Assembly (NCBI RefSeq): GCF_014905175.1
Contig: NC_057788.1
Location: 30,846,154-30,910,153, forward strand
Origin: Aphidius gifuensis
Lineage: Eukaryota; Arthropoda; Insecta; Hymenoptera; Braconidae
DNA: 64,000 nucleotides
Direction of reading: 5' to 3'
Part shown: in pieces, positions 14,205 through 27,100 of the stretch
Layout of the letters: each line of letters starts with the position of its first letter
Numbering within the stretch: the first letter of the stretch is position 1
The notes under the pieces: generated by a model
What the model was told of the DNA's origin: nothing
Seen by the model: only the letters and a program-made list of their open reading frames with translations
Database searches by the model: none
Translations under genes and position numbers: made by a program

Positions 14205-14870
14205 TAAAACGGGCTTGACACAAGGCTAGTGTGAGGCCGGGGAAAACAAAAAAAACACGCTTGACACCGGCTTGAATTATTGAGGGCCTGTGTGAGGCCG
14301 GTTAAAGACAACGGGACAGTCTTGTGTCAAGCCTGTGTTAACGAGGCTCGTGTGAGGCCGGGAAAACAAAAACACAGGCTTGACACCGGCGGAATTATTG
14401 AGGCCTGTGTGAGGCCGGTTAAAGACAACGGGGACAGTCTTGTGTCAAGCCTGTGTTAACGAGGCTCGTGTGAGGCCGGGGAAAAACAAAGGAAGGCTTG
14501 ACACCGGCTTGATTATTGAGGCTTGTGTGAGGCCGGTTAAAGACAACGGGGACAGTCTTGTGTCAAGCCTGTGTTAACGAGGCTCGTGTGAGGCCGGGAA
14601 AACAAAACACAGGCTTGACACCGGCTTGAATTATTAAGGCCTGTGTGAGGCCGGTTAAAGACAACGGGGACAGTCTTGTGTCAAGCCTGTGTTAACGAGG
14701 CTCGTGTGAGGCCGGGGAAAACAAAAAAAACAGGCTTGACACCGGCTTGAATTATTGAGGCCTGTGTGAGGCCGGTTAAAGATAACGGGGACAGTCTTGT
14801 GTCAAGCCTGTGTTAACGAGGCTCGTGTAAGGCCGGAGAAAACAATGGGCACAAGCTTGTGTCAAGCCTG
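14205..14870. repeat. Tandem array of about 118-bp units
   Basis: The marker GGCCGGTTAAAGA recurs at about 14296, 14413, 14531, 14649 and 14770, spacing 117-121 bp. Each unit carries the order GGCTTGACACCGGCTTG, GTGTGAGGCCGGTTAAAG, CAGTCTTGTGTCAAGCCTG, then GTTAACGAGGCTCGTG, with only small differences between copies. The low divergence points to recent amplification or ongoing homogenisation. The array occupies the right half of the inverted-repeat element. Confidence 0.8.
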
Positions 14871-14946
14871 TGCTCCCCAGGCTCGATACACGACCCTCGC
14901 ACAAGCCTGGCACAGTTGTTCAAGCCCGAGAACTCCTACCTGGGTA

Positions 14947-17900
14947 TAAAAAAATAAAAAAAAATAAAACAAGAATGTCGAAGGATGATGATAATAATAG
15001 TGAAAAAAGAGTCGAGTGGTTACAAGATCCTCCTGTTGCTAATTAAAAATATACCCCGACAGAATATATTACGTATAAAAAAAAAAAAAAAAACCCAAGC
15101 CCATGATATTTTTTAAATTTTTCCCTCGTCAGCCGACAGCAACGACGATGACCACGATGATGATGATGATGACGACGATGAGAAAGCAAAAGAAAAAAAA
15201 TTAAATAAATAAAATTAATATACAAAAATAGCAAGGATAAAAAATGAAAATAAAAAAATAAAAAAGACTCGCCCACCAAGGGCCGATTTGACACTTCATT
15301 ATTTGGTCGGGCCCATTTGCTCCAAGAACCTGTCATTAAAACAAGATTAGTCTGGTAATCGTAAACGACCAGTAAGAATTCGTTGATCCTATAAATATAT
15401 ACACACACAACCCTCAAGCTGTTATTTATATTTTTTTATATATTTATCTTTGATTAAATAAATAAAATGTTTGAGAAAAGAATACACATTATACTTGTTA
15501 GATAGACATTTAACTTTTAACTTTTTATATTTTCGAAATTTTAATAAATATTTAAACTCATAATAATATATATTTTTTTATATAATAATAGTAATAGTAA
15601 AATAGAAATATTATATTTTATTATTTTTGAATAATATTATATTAATAATTAATTGTGAATTTAATGCATCGCCTTCAGCAGCTGGTATATTTAAATTTAT
15701 TCAATATTCAATATCAATTGATGAATCTCACAATTCATCTTGGAATCATCAAATTTATCATCAATTTATCATTGAAATTACGAAATTATTTTTTAGAAAT
15801 TTTATCATTTTTCTTAGTAGCTTTTTAATGTCATTTAAATTTAATTTGATATTTTTTTATTTATTGATTTATAAGTCGAGAATATTTTCAACAATTTGTT
15901 TATTAATTTCTATTATTTACATTTATTTTTCATTGAAGAAATATATGAATAATAGAAAAATTTAAATAAGAGATATATTTGATTTTTAAATTTAGCTTTT
16001 TCGATTCCATCAAAATTTTGATGGACATTAAGGTGATGGTAGTTTTTGATAATAATATACAAAAGTATAGAAGGGTGATGTGTGGTTATTCTAGTGAAAA
16101 AGGATGGACAGATCGAATGTGATTTTCACGCAGCATTAAATACAAATGCGTGTACGTGTTTCGCATATAACAAAATGCATAAGAAGCAAGCAAGTAGCTA
16201 AGAAATATTATTGCTATTTTTCAATGTATATAAGACAAAGAAGAACAAAAGCATCATTTCAAATTCAGTGAAATCTTGCGAAAAGTAAAGAGGGTGGACT
16301 ACACACTAGATTTTCATTTTACCCTCTATTCAAACTCAAAACCAAGTACCTACTTTAACCACTCGACATATTGACTTTTGGTTTGTGCATACGTAATTCC
16401 ATCGAAACATTACTTGCGTAGATTTTATTTTTTTTTTTATATATATATTTATTGATGCCATCATTGTCCAGCTTATCGAGGATAACTGTCATTATTTCGA
16501 TTCAAAAAATGGTCATTGTTTTTTTTTTTTAAATTTATTTTTATCAATTGTATATCAAAGAAAATATTTAGAGAATGGAAATTATTTAAATTGTAAATTT
16601 TGAAATAAATAAATATAAAAATAAATCAAGTCTTAAACTTGTTTATGAATTTTTTTGTTTGTCGAAAATAATATTTTGCAACAAGAGAGATGATCCTTTG
16701 TCTCTTTATGACCTGAAAGTGGAACCAATACCATTTCTTTCTCAGTGTCTCAGTGAACGAAAAAAGTAGGCGTAATCGAAAAAATAAAATATATATTAAA
16801 AAAGAGTTGAGGACGTAAAATATATTCTATATACTTTTAAAATATATCCAATACCCTCGAGACATTACAACAAGTTCCACAATGTAGGATCAAAATCTCG
16901 TGAATAAAATAACAACAATTTATATTTTTTAATTTTATATTAAACATATTTCAATTGTATCGAAAAAAAAACACAAAAAAAAAATTGTCGTAGGTGTAAC
17001 GCTCATCGAAATTTATCTTTAATATATTTTTTTTTTGTTGTTTTATCAAGTTAAATAAGACAATCAAATATCGACGTAAAAAATATGTCAAAATATTATT
17101 TTTATTATTGTTCAATTGACTTGCTAAAACCGTCAATAAAAATATCAAATATATTTTAAAACAATTCTAATTTACCATTACCTCAACATGAAAAATAAAA
17201 ATAAAAAAATTACACAAAAGACACATGAGCTTTTATATAGGATCGCGTGTTCTCAAAGTTTTTGGCACTCGATGAATATCTACACCTTTACCAACACATT
17301 CGAAAAAAAAATATACATTTACAACATAATATACATGAAATTTAAAACTTTGGTACAAGCCCGAGAATGGTGCTTCACACTTATAGCCAACATCAAGAAC
17401 ATTCAAAGTAAACGATAAAATAAAAATAATAAAAAAACGATAAAATAAATGACACCCTCCATGATATAGAATAATGTCTGCAAAGAAATTTTCAAACAAA
17501 TTTTTCCAATCGAAAGAAAAAAAAAAAAAAAGTAATAACGATCAAAAAAAATTGCATGCTAGTGTTAATTTTTTTTACATTCTACATTTTCATTTACAAA
17601 CATGATTTTTATTTTTATTTTTTCATATAAAAAAAACCCTCGGAAATCGAAACGCATTAACAGATTGCCTTGAATCACACGCGGTTAACATCCAGACTCT
17701 TTTACATTCATGAACCTTTTATCAATGTGATTTGACTATCCACACACATTTTCATATACTAAATATATTCCCATGTACAAATATCAATGCCCCATTAAAA
17801 TTTGCATTGATTTGAGTGGACCAAATGCATTTTCATCTCGAGGAAAAGCCATTCAAGTGGCTTTTTCACATGTCCAATAAACAAAGCCTCATAAATTTAA

Positions 17901-19251
17901 AAAAAAAAAAAATAATCAAATACTCTGGTATTGAATGCCACTTTCAGGTCAATAATACCAATTGAATTTGATTAAAAATTAAAAATTAAAATATTAAAAA
18001 ACATAAATTAATTATAAATTTAAAAAATTATAATATTTATAAATTTATTAGATGTTTTTTTATTAATTAATTAATTAGTAACGGTAAATAAATAAATTAG
18101 TCATTGTCGATAAAATAACACAAAACGTGTAAATTTATTAAAATAAAGTTTTAAAAACAAAATACATTTTTATTTGTTTTTTATTTATAGAAATTAATGG
18201 GTGATAATAATAATAGTTGGAAAAAATATTAAGAAATTAGCTTCCGCATTATGATGAATTATTTATATGTATATATAGTTTGATGAATTTAGTGAGATAC
18301 ACACTGAGGATCGTCGATCGATTAACCACGCAATTATTATTAATCGTTAATCAACGGTATAAATATATATATATAAATAATTAATATACGCGTGAAAAAT
18401 TGTATTAGTATTGCGTGCTTATGATTGGATTGTGATTATATTATAATCCATGAAGAATAATTTGTTGCTTGGTATTATATATATTTTAAAATTAAAAAAT
18501 AATAAAATTAAAAATAAGGATTGTATTGGTAACTCCTTCTTTTTTGTTTTTTTTTTCGCTTGATTATACCTTGGGGGCTGTAATTGATGATTAATTGATT
18601 TCATATATTTGTATAAAGATACGTTTGGGAATTTAAAAAAAATTCACTGTTGTGTTTTAGAAACGAGTGTCAATATTATAAGTGATTTATAATGATTATT
18701 GGCAATCAAAAGCTGTAAATATTTACTCAATTTGTTATTTCAATGATACGTTAAATGAATTATTTTTTTTTTTAATTATTTTCATTTAAATTTGATTGGT
18801 ATACAGTTGTTTTTATAATTTATTTATTGGCATAATGCTTCTAGCATTTAAACAACACGTCAACGCATAATTATTCTAATGTAATTGAATAAAAAAAAAA
18901 AATAGAAAAACAAAATCTTTGCTAAGATTATTCTATGAACCTTAGAGATTTTAAAATCTTTCAGTTTAAAATTAGCAACAATATGCTTTAACAGCTTTTT
19001 TTAGCTCAGATAAATAATTAATAATTTTTTTTTTATTTTTTATTTCGTCAGTAATATATCGATGATGATGATATTATTTTTTTTAATTAATAAATTTTAA
19101 AATATCTTGATCAAAAGATTTTTTGATAGATAATAAATTTAATTTTTTTTTAAACAATGACTTTCAATAATAAAATTTTTTTTAATTCCATTATGAGTCA
19201 AATGACTTTATGAGAATTGTATAACTGATTATTATTTATTTTTTTAAAAAA
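14947..19251. other. AT-rich intergenic stretch
   Basis: I see no supportable gene. The region is A/T-rich with homopolymers, a few GC-richer patches (about 15120-15380, 16020-16400 and 17640-17860) and short frames without recognisable domains. The last part before 19252 is presumably downstream sequence of CFAP43, which is transcribed toward it. Confidence 0.5.
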
Positions 19252-22200
19252 TTAATCTTCTTCAGCGTTCAATACACGAAGAAACGAGTATCTTGGAAAT
19301 TTTCTTATCAATAATAATTCATTTTCTTTCATCAATTCTGAATTTTCAATAAAATATTCTTGTATTTTTCTTAACAACTTTGATTTTTTCATAATCATTT
19401 TTAATTTCGTTTCATTATGTTTTTTAAATTCATCTTCCCCTAAAATATCACGTTGAAACTCAAGAATCCATCTTGCAATATTTTTTTTCTTAATTTTTTC
19501 ATCCATTTTTCTGTTCTTTTCATTAGTAATATCAATTTTTTTTTCAATATTTTTTACTTTTAATAACCAATCACGCAAAGATTTATTGAGATTGCTTCTT
19601 ATTGCCTCAATTTCATGCTCAAATTGCCGAGATGTTTTATCAATAATTCCTACATTTTCTGACGATTGTTTTTTCAAATAATCATAAATATTTTTAGTTA
19701 CAAAAAAATTACTTATTTCATACAAATCATCCTTATAATTATCAATTTTCTTTCTACGATATTTATGTTCCCATTCTTTGTAGATTGTTCCACCATGGCA
19801 TTTTATTGTTCTACTTATTTCTCGTATTTTTTTGGAACCAGCTGACAATATATTGTCATTTAATTTTTTAATAACATTATATATTATTAATTGTGCATTT
19901 GATGCATCATCAATATAACCCTCAACTGGTATTTCAACTTGTCCCATATTAAGTACCAATTGAATTTCACAGTCAGTCTCAAATTCATCACATTCATCGT
20001 TAATTTTTTTAATTTCTTCATCAAATCTACATGATTCTTCTCGACACATTTCAATTTTTTTACAATGATCAATCATTAATTTTTCAATGTCATTTAATTC
20101 ACTTATATTTGCTTTTATCTTCATTTCCAGATCAATTTTTAATCGTCGTAATTTACACAACTGTTGCCAACTTTCAATTTCAATTGATTCTGGAAAATCT
20201 GTCGGTGGAATGTCGAATGCCTCTAGGGTTCTTAAATATCCAAAACAATCTTCAGGCAAAATAACATCATCAGTATTCATTAAAATACATTTACCTAATT
20301 CTAAAATATCAGCAACTGTTGAGCTTTTTAATGACACCTTTGGCCTTTTATTATATTCTTTTTTAATAACATCAAAATTTTTTTGTCCAAGCGTTGAAAA
20401 TTCAGCAGTAAATTTTTTTAATAATAATTTTTCTTTATTTAAATATTCTTTACGTTGATTTTGTAATAGAGGAATTTTTTTTTTAATTATTTCATCAATA
20501 TCTTGAATTTTTTTAACATTCATTTCATCAATTAATATTTTATTATTCAAGTCTATTTTTTTTCTAAAAGCTTCAAGAAAATATAACACTTCAAGATGTC
20601 CACGTGCTCGTATTAAATTAATTTGTTGAATCGCTGATTCCAACTTCATTTTCATGATAAAAAAATTTTTCAAATGATTATTAAATTTTTCAGAATCACG
20701 TTTTATTAACTCCATTGTTTTTAAATAATCAGAGTAAAGAATTTTTTTGTATTTATCACGTTCAGCTGATAATTTCTCAACAGAGCTTTCGTATTTTTTA
20801 ACTGACAAAATATCATCGAGATTATAGTCTTCAGGTATTTTGTTAATCATACATGATGGTCTTGGTATGTCTTTTTTTATGATGTCCTCCCATCGTACTT
20901 CCATCACTCCGTCCATCATAGCCATCAGTGCTCTTTCACGAAAATCATCAGCTAATAAAAGTAGTCTCAGCTTTTCTGCTTCTTCATGTTTTTTCATTAA
21001 AATATCTTGTTCTGATGGTGATATCCAAATCTTTGCCTGAACCTCATCATCATTAACTTGAATAACTGACTCTGGTTTCTCCCTGGATGTCCAAGCTGGT
21101 TCTTCTGGAATTTCTTTGACATTTTCATTGAACATTAGCTGTAACTCTGAATCAATGTGACGAATTTTTAATATATAGCTTTGTATTTTTGATATTTCTA
21201 CTTGTTTTGATGTCACCATGTCACTGAATATTTTATTAAAATAATTTTTCAACTTTTTTGCATCATTCATTAGTTGATCATTCAATTGGAAACGTTCTTC
21301 AAATGTATAATCTTCAAACTGTGAAAATTCACAGGAAGAATCAATGAATCTATAAGTCGTGGTTCCTAGAAAAATAAAAAACAATTAAATTATAATTTTA
21401 AAATAATTTTAATCAATCATTTTTCACCTGAAGCTGCATAAAATTCTTCTATATTATTTTCGTCATCTTGCAAATGATCTTCATCATTTGGCAAATCATC
21501 TAGACTTTCTGGTTTTTTTTTAAAACACTTGTTGTATTTTTTTTTCAACATTAAATATATTTCAGGAATATTTTTTTGGCTTTTATATTCATAAGAAGAA
21601 ATGAATGATTCTATCAACCTTGTTGTTTCGATTTCTTGTGGATCTTCTGTTTCTGTTGAATAATTTTTAATCTCTGTATCACCGTAAATTTCGAAAATTG
21701 ATTGATCTTTTATTTCTTGTGGATCCCACATTTTAATTTTAATCCATTCTTCAATTCTTTTATAATCATTACATAAAAATTTCAACTGTGATAATATTTT
21801 TTCACGTTCTTCTGTTGATGAATGTATTTTTTGTTGTCTATAATGAAAATTAAGATCAAAATGTGAAATTGAAAGTTGCTCAATATCTGGAGAAATTTCA
21901 TTTTCATCTAGCATATTTGATATTTTATTTTTAATTTTATTCAAATCATCAATCAAAGCTGATTTTAATTGATAAAAATTTTCTGATTTTTGTTTTAAAT
22001 CTTGTGATTTTTTCCAATCAATCCAAGTCATACTAAATTGATTTTCCGGTGGAAATAATAAACAATCGTCCGACAACATGTCAATAATATTTTTCTTAAA
22101 AATCGAATAATCATAAAAATATTTTTTTTCATTTCCATAATTATTTTCTTCCAGTTCAAATGTCGTTAACATTATTTTTTTATAATTATCAATATTTTTA

Positions 22201-24128
22201 CGAAATTTCATACAAACTAGAGATTTATCATGACCAAGAGCAACAATCAAGTCTCCAGATGTTCGACAAATAGCCATATCAATACCTAAATTTTTTCTAT
22301 GATGTGTCATCAAAGATATCACCTGTTCAAATGAAGATTCAATCTTGAAAACAATAACAAGACCATCATAGCCATAAGTCGTTATTACTTCACGATTTGT
22401 TGATAATTTAATACCACGTACTTGATGCCCAGTTGTAACAACTCTTGATAAATCCACACGTTCATCATGTACCTTTAAAAAATGTAACTTATTCGATAAA
22501 TATGGAGTTGCAATAATTTCCAAACTATCACCAGGTGCATAATGAATTGACTGATATGCTGATGGTAGCTTTATCATACTTTTTGGTACCTTAACTCTCC
22601 CATCATTCAATTCAACCTCATAAATTAAAACGAAACAACCAACTTGTATTCTTTTTAATGCCATCAACAGTATCACTATTTTTAATTTACCATTTACTTC
22701 ATATAAAACAACATCAATCATAGCTTTATCAATATTAAATGAATAAATATTTGTAAAAAAATCATCACCAATTGTTACAAAACAATAACAATTACCAGAT
22801 GATTTTTCACCAATAAACAAGTGTCTACCACACTTTGAAAATTTCAAAACATCAAGTTTATTTTTTTGCAATAAACATTTACGTATAACACATGGTTCTT
22901 TTGGTTTTAAAATACTTATTAATGCAACTTCTCCAATATTTGTTGTAACGACAATCAATGGAAAATCAAAATGTGTTAATAGTTCAATTATTTTACCATC
23001 AACATCAATGTCAAATGAACTTGATTCCCTGCCACATTCAGCATTAATAATAGTCAATTTTAAATTATCAACAACTGCCAAATGATATCCCCAAGGATAA
23101 ATAAAATTAACAAGCTTATAATTATCACCGAGATATAATTTTTGATGAATCACTGGTTGTTCAGTTGAATTTTCAATGATATTTATTTGATTTAAATATC
23201 CTTCATGTGTATAGTAATATACTCGATCCTTTTTTGTTGGATGACAAGTTAGTATTGATGGTTTTAAATTTGTTTTAATACACCATTTACGTTGCCAATA
23301 ATTATTTATTGGATTTTTTTGATAATATCTTATTTGGCAAAATGTTGTTTTTAGTATAATACCACCACGATACCAGCATATTATTGGTACTTCATAATTT
23401 GTACACAATGTACAACGTTGAGAAAATATAACACGTTTTATTTCACAACTTTCTTTGTTTGTTATATAAACATGTCCATGATTATCAACAATAGCAAGAA
23501 TTGAATTATCATGATCATGTGACCATTCACAATAAACTGGTTTATTATTATTTGACAATAAAATTTCTTCATTTGATATTAAAATTAATGGCGATGATAT
23601 TATTTTCCATATTAATAATTTACCAGACAGCTTTCCGAGTTGTGCAATTTTTGTTGGTTGATTTGATGATATTTTAATGATTTGTTCTTGATAATCATGG
23701 ATTTTAGTTGATATTGATTTTAGCTTTTCACCATTTCTCCATGACCATATTGTTAATAAAAAATTTGGCTCTTTTCCAAGTGTTAATAAATATTCAGTTG
23801 ATGTAAATTCAATTGAATTGTATCCATTATCATCATGATTAAAACATTCTGATATTTTATTTAAATTTGGATAATTATAAATGAGGATTTTTGGATTTGG
23901 TAATTTTTCAGATAATGCAAATATTTTTAATAAAGGATTTCCCGATAAACAACATGCACCATCTTCATTTAAACAATGATAAAGCATTATTTTATTATTT
24001 TCAATGTTGAAAAATACAATATAATTTGCGGTATTCCATGCCATAATATTTTTATCGACCCAAATAATTTTATCAATATTACCACCACGTATCCAGGCTG
24101 ATTGCCAATGATCAGGTAAATGATTCAT
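19252..24128 (-). CDS. CFAP43: Cilia- and flagella-associated protein 43
   Basis: The product is a 1604-residue protein read from two exons, 24128-21428 and 21365-19252. They join in frame across a 62-nt GT...AG intron (SG of the first exon continues into TTTYRF of the second). The N-terminal ~650 residues have the beta-propeller character of WD40 repeats, for example around HDHDNSILAIVDNHGHVYIT and TTYGYDGLVIVFK. The C-terminal ~900 residues are long, charged coiled coil. This order and length match animal CFAP43, which sits on axonemal doublet microtubules (inner-arm dynein tether region) and is needed for sperm and ciliary motility. The start is the first methionine (MNHLPDHWQSAW). A main coding exon of 2.7 kb and only one intron is unusually compact. 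CFAP44 is the closest alternative, but overall layout favours CFAP43. Confidence 0.85.
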
Positions 24129-27100
24129 TTTATTAAAAAAATTAATTTAAATTATATAAATATTATCAATTATTTTTCACATTTATTGATGAATTTATTG
24201 AAGAATATTTGAGGGTTAATGACATTGACAAATGACGATAAAGAAATAATAAAATCATGATACTTTAACAAGCTCATTTCAATGTGTTTCAAGACAAAAC
24301 ACATCGTCAATGATCAGCGGGTGCCATCAGTGTATGAATATATGATTTTTAAATTTTAAATAAGAGACAAAAGCCGATTTTATTTTTTTTAACGCATTTA
24401 TGCGGCTCATAAAGACCCCCATGGTGTTTCCATGATGAGGTCAAACAGCAGGGAGTCATCTTCAAGTGAGTAAGATGATCAAAAAAAATCTTATCTCTGT
24501 ATATCCGTGATATACCGACGATCACCTCAGGCTTGTTTTTTTTTTTTTCATTTTTAATTTTCTTTTTTCCTCAATTTATAAATGATAATAAATTAATAAA
24601 ATTATATTTTTATATCAATATTAAATAATAGGTAATATAATTTGAAAAATTAGATAAATTTATAATAGAGCTTTTAAATTATTAATAATTAAGTCATTCA
24701 TGCTGTGTTTAAATATTTTTTTTTTTAGTAAAAATCAAAATACAATAACTTGAAATATATATTTATTTTTTTAATAACTTATATATCTTGTGGATCTTCT
24801 TCATCTGCAGTCAGTTTTACCTATCATATGTCATGTGCATGATACATAGCGTGGGCGTAACTTAGTTTTGTAACCAGAGGTTCTCACTGACGCCAGGGAT
24901 CACTCGAGTGACTGGAGGTCCGGTCAATTTTACCTCTTACTCTTTGTATATATATACACACTATTCTGTTGTTACTTGTTACATACAAATCACAAATGTC
25001 TGATGCATGACTCTTTCATATATATATTTATTTTTATTTTTTTTTTTTTTTACAATAAAACATTTTGCCATTTTATGGAAATATTTCTTTGTGAAACTTT
25101 TAGGTTTTATTTTTTTATTTTATGGCCTTGAAATTAACTGACAATTGATGGTAATATTCGAAAAAAAAACAACAACTTTCATGACTGTATCGAATGAACA
25201 AGTGTTTCTTTGTTGTAAATCATATTTTGATCTTGTTCGCAATGTTGTTTATGATGTAAAAAAAATTGTTTTTAGAGGGACTCTTTCACGCACCAAGATA
25301 TTCCACATGAAATAAAAAAATATGGTTATTAAGATAGATAAAGATAAAATATTATCAAGTGAAAGGGATGAGAAGAAAAGGGTGGTCTGTGTTATGGCTC
25401 CTCATTAAAGTATTATTAATGACTTTCCGGCTGTGTATTAATGACAACGGAAATTCACCCTTTAAAAAAAAAACCATACAACTCTTTTATTATTTTTTTT
25501 AACTCATTTTATCAGACACAGAATGATGCTTTTAAAATTAATTTAATAATGCCATATACAAAAGAGAAAAGAAATTAAAATAATTTTGAAGAAAAAATGA
25601 GTTAAATACATTATAACTTTATAACGGAATTACGGAAAAAAAAAAAAATATATCAACTGGTTTTATTTGAAAAATTTCATAGATGTATAATCACAAATAG
25701 TTTGGACATGTATAATTTCAATGGTTGACTCAGCATAATAATGATGATATTTAGCTTTTGATATATCGTAAATAATAAATTGTATTAATAAAAATATATA
25801 ATAAGAGTCCCAATTTACATCGTATTCATGTTACACACAAAAGCCATGCCGGTAGTCTAATGCGTCATCATCATGTCAGACGATTATCAAAAAAATAGTC
25901 GGCATGCTTTAACATATTCATATATGCTTCTGAATTATTTATTTTATATTTATTTACAAACAAAATTGCATGACCTATCAAATAAATATTATTATATAAA
26001 ATTGATAAAAAATATTTTATGCGTTCATGATGTATCATTTTTATTTTTATTTAGTTTTGCCTCAGGGTGAATGGGTTAGGGATGAAAAGACGTGATTACT
26101 AATTGACTAACTTCAAGTACAAATAAACATCATCAAGGATACGTGTGGTCTCATCATTGTTGAATTTTTTTTTTTCTTTTTTTTCCTCATATTATTCATA
26201 TATTTTATTGACCTCTTCTCTGTTACTCTTTTACTCTCTCAATCACTCTGCAAAATCAAGAAAATAAAATTCATAAAAATAATTCAAATTATGATGTTTA
26301 TGTTGAGATTTGTTGTATAGAAATTTCTTTTTTTTTTTTTTGATAATATAATTGGGTTTTTCATATTTTTATTTAATATTATTTTCTTGTTATCAAAAGC
26401 TCTAGGCAAATTTAATTTCTTTTTATGATAAACTTGTTCAGGGATCTATTGTTTTACAAATAAATTTTTATAAAAATATTGTAATTTTCTTTTTAACAAA
26501 TTTAAAAATAATACTATTAGTATAAATTATTACTATTAGGAAATAATTACTTTGTGCTTAGATGAAAGTGATAGAGGTCATTTTTAAGTCAGCCAAAATT
26601 GTTGAGCAGATGATATTGAATTTTTTGTTTTTTAGATTAGTACAGGTATCTGTGTTTATAATAAAATAAATATATAATGTATTATCGTATTTCGCACTCG
26701 TATATATAACGTTTAAGAATAAAACCATAGCGTGTTATTATTTTTTATAGTATTCTTGGGTTAAAGAAGCCCACAGAGTAATTTGGTGTTTAGCAATATA
26801 AACGTTTTGTCTGTGATCGCCAAGACGCATCTATAATCTTCAGGCAATTCAGGACATATAAATAAAAAAAAATATTAAAATGCAGCTGCCGTGCTAGCCA
26901 CATATATATATTGTAAGATCTATCTCTAAATATATATAAAAAAAAAAAATTAAACCAAGAAAGAAAAGAGAAATTTTTATATGTATTCTTTTTTGTCTTC
27001 CAATTTCTAAAGGTTTCGTGTGTGTAAGCAAAAAGTTTTTTGTTTCAGGTATATAACAAATCCTTAATTCCTTAATTTTCTACAAGCAAAAATAACCAAA

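Larger units (their letters stand above)
13580..14946. mobile_element. Non-autonomous TIR element with internal tandem repeats
   Basis: A GC-rich block in very AT-rich DNA begins with TACCCAGGTAGGA (13580-13592) and ends with its exact reverse complement TCCTACCTGGGTA (14934-14946). The outermost TA on each side could be a target-site duplication, so the inverted repeat proper may be 11 bp. Inside are two families of tandem repeats built from the same words (GCTTGACAC, CTTGTGT, CAAGCCTG), an AT-rich spacer and a tRNA-like segment. There is no transposase frame, so if mobile it depends on an enzyme supplied in trans. The left and right halves carry partly complementary copies of the repeat words, giving a foldback character. 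The superfamily cannot be assigned from sequence alone. Confidence 0.6.
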
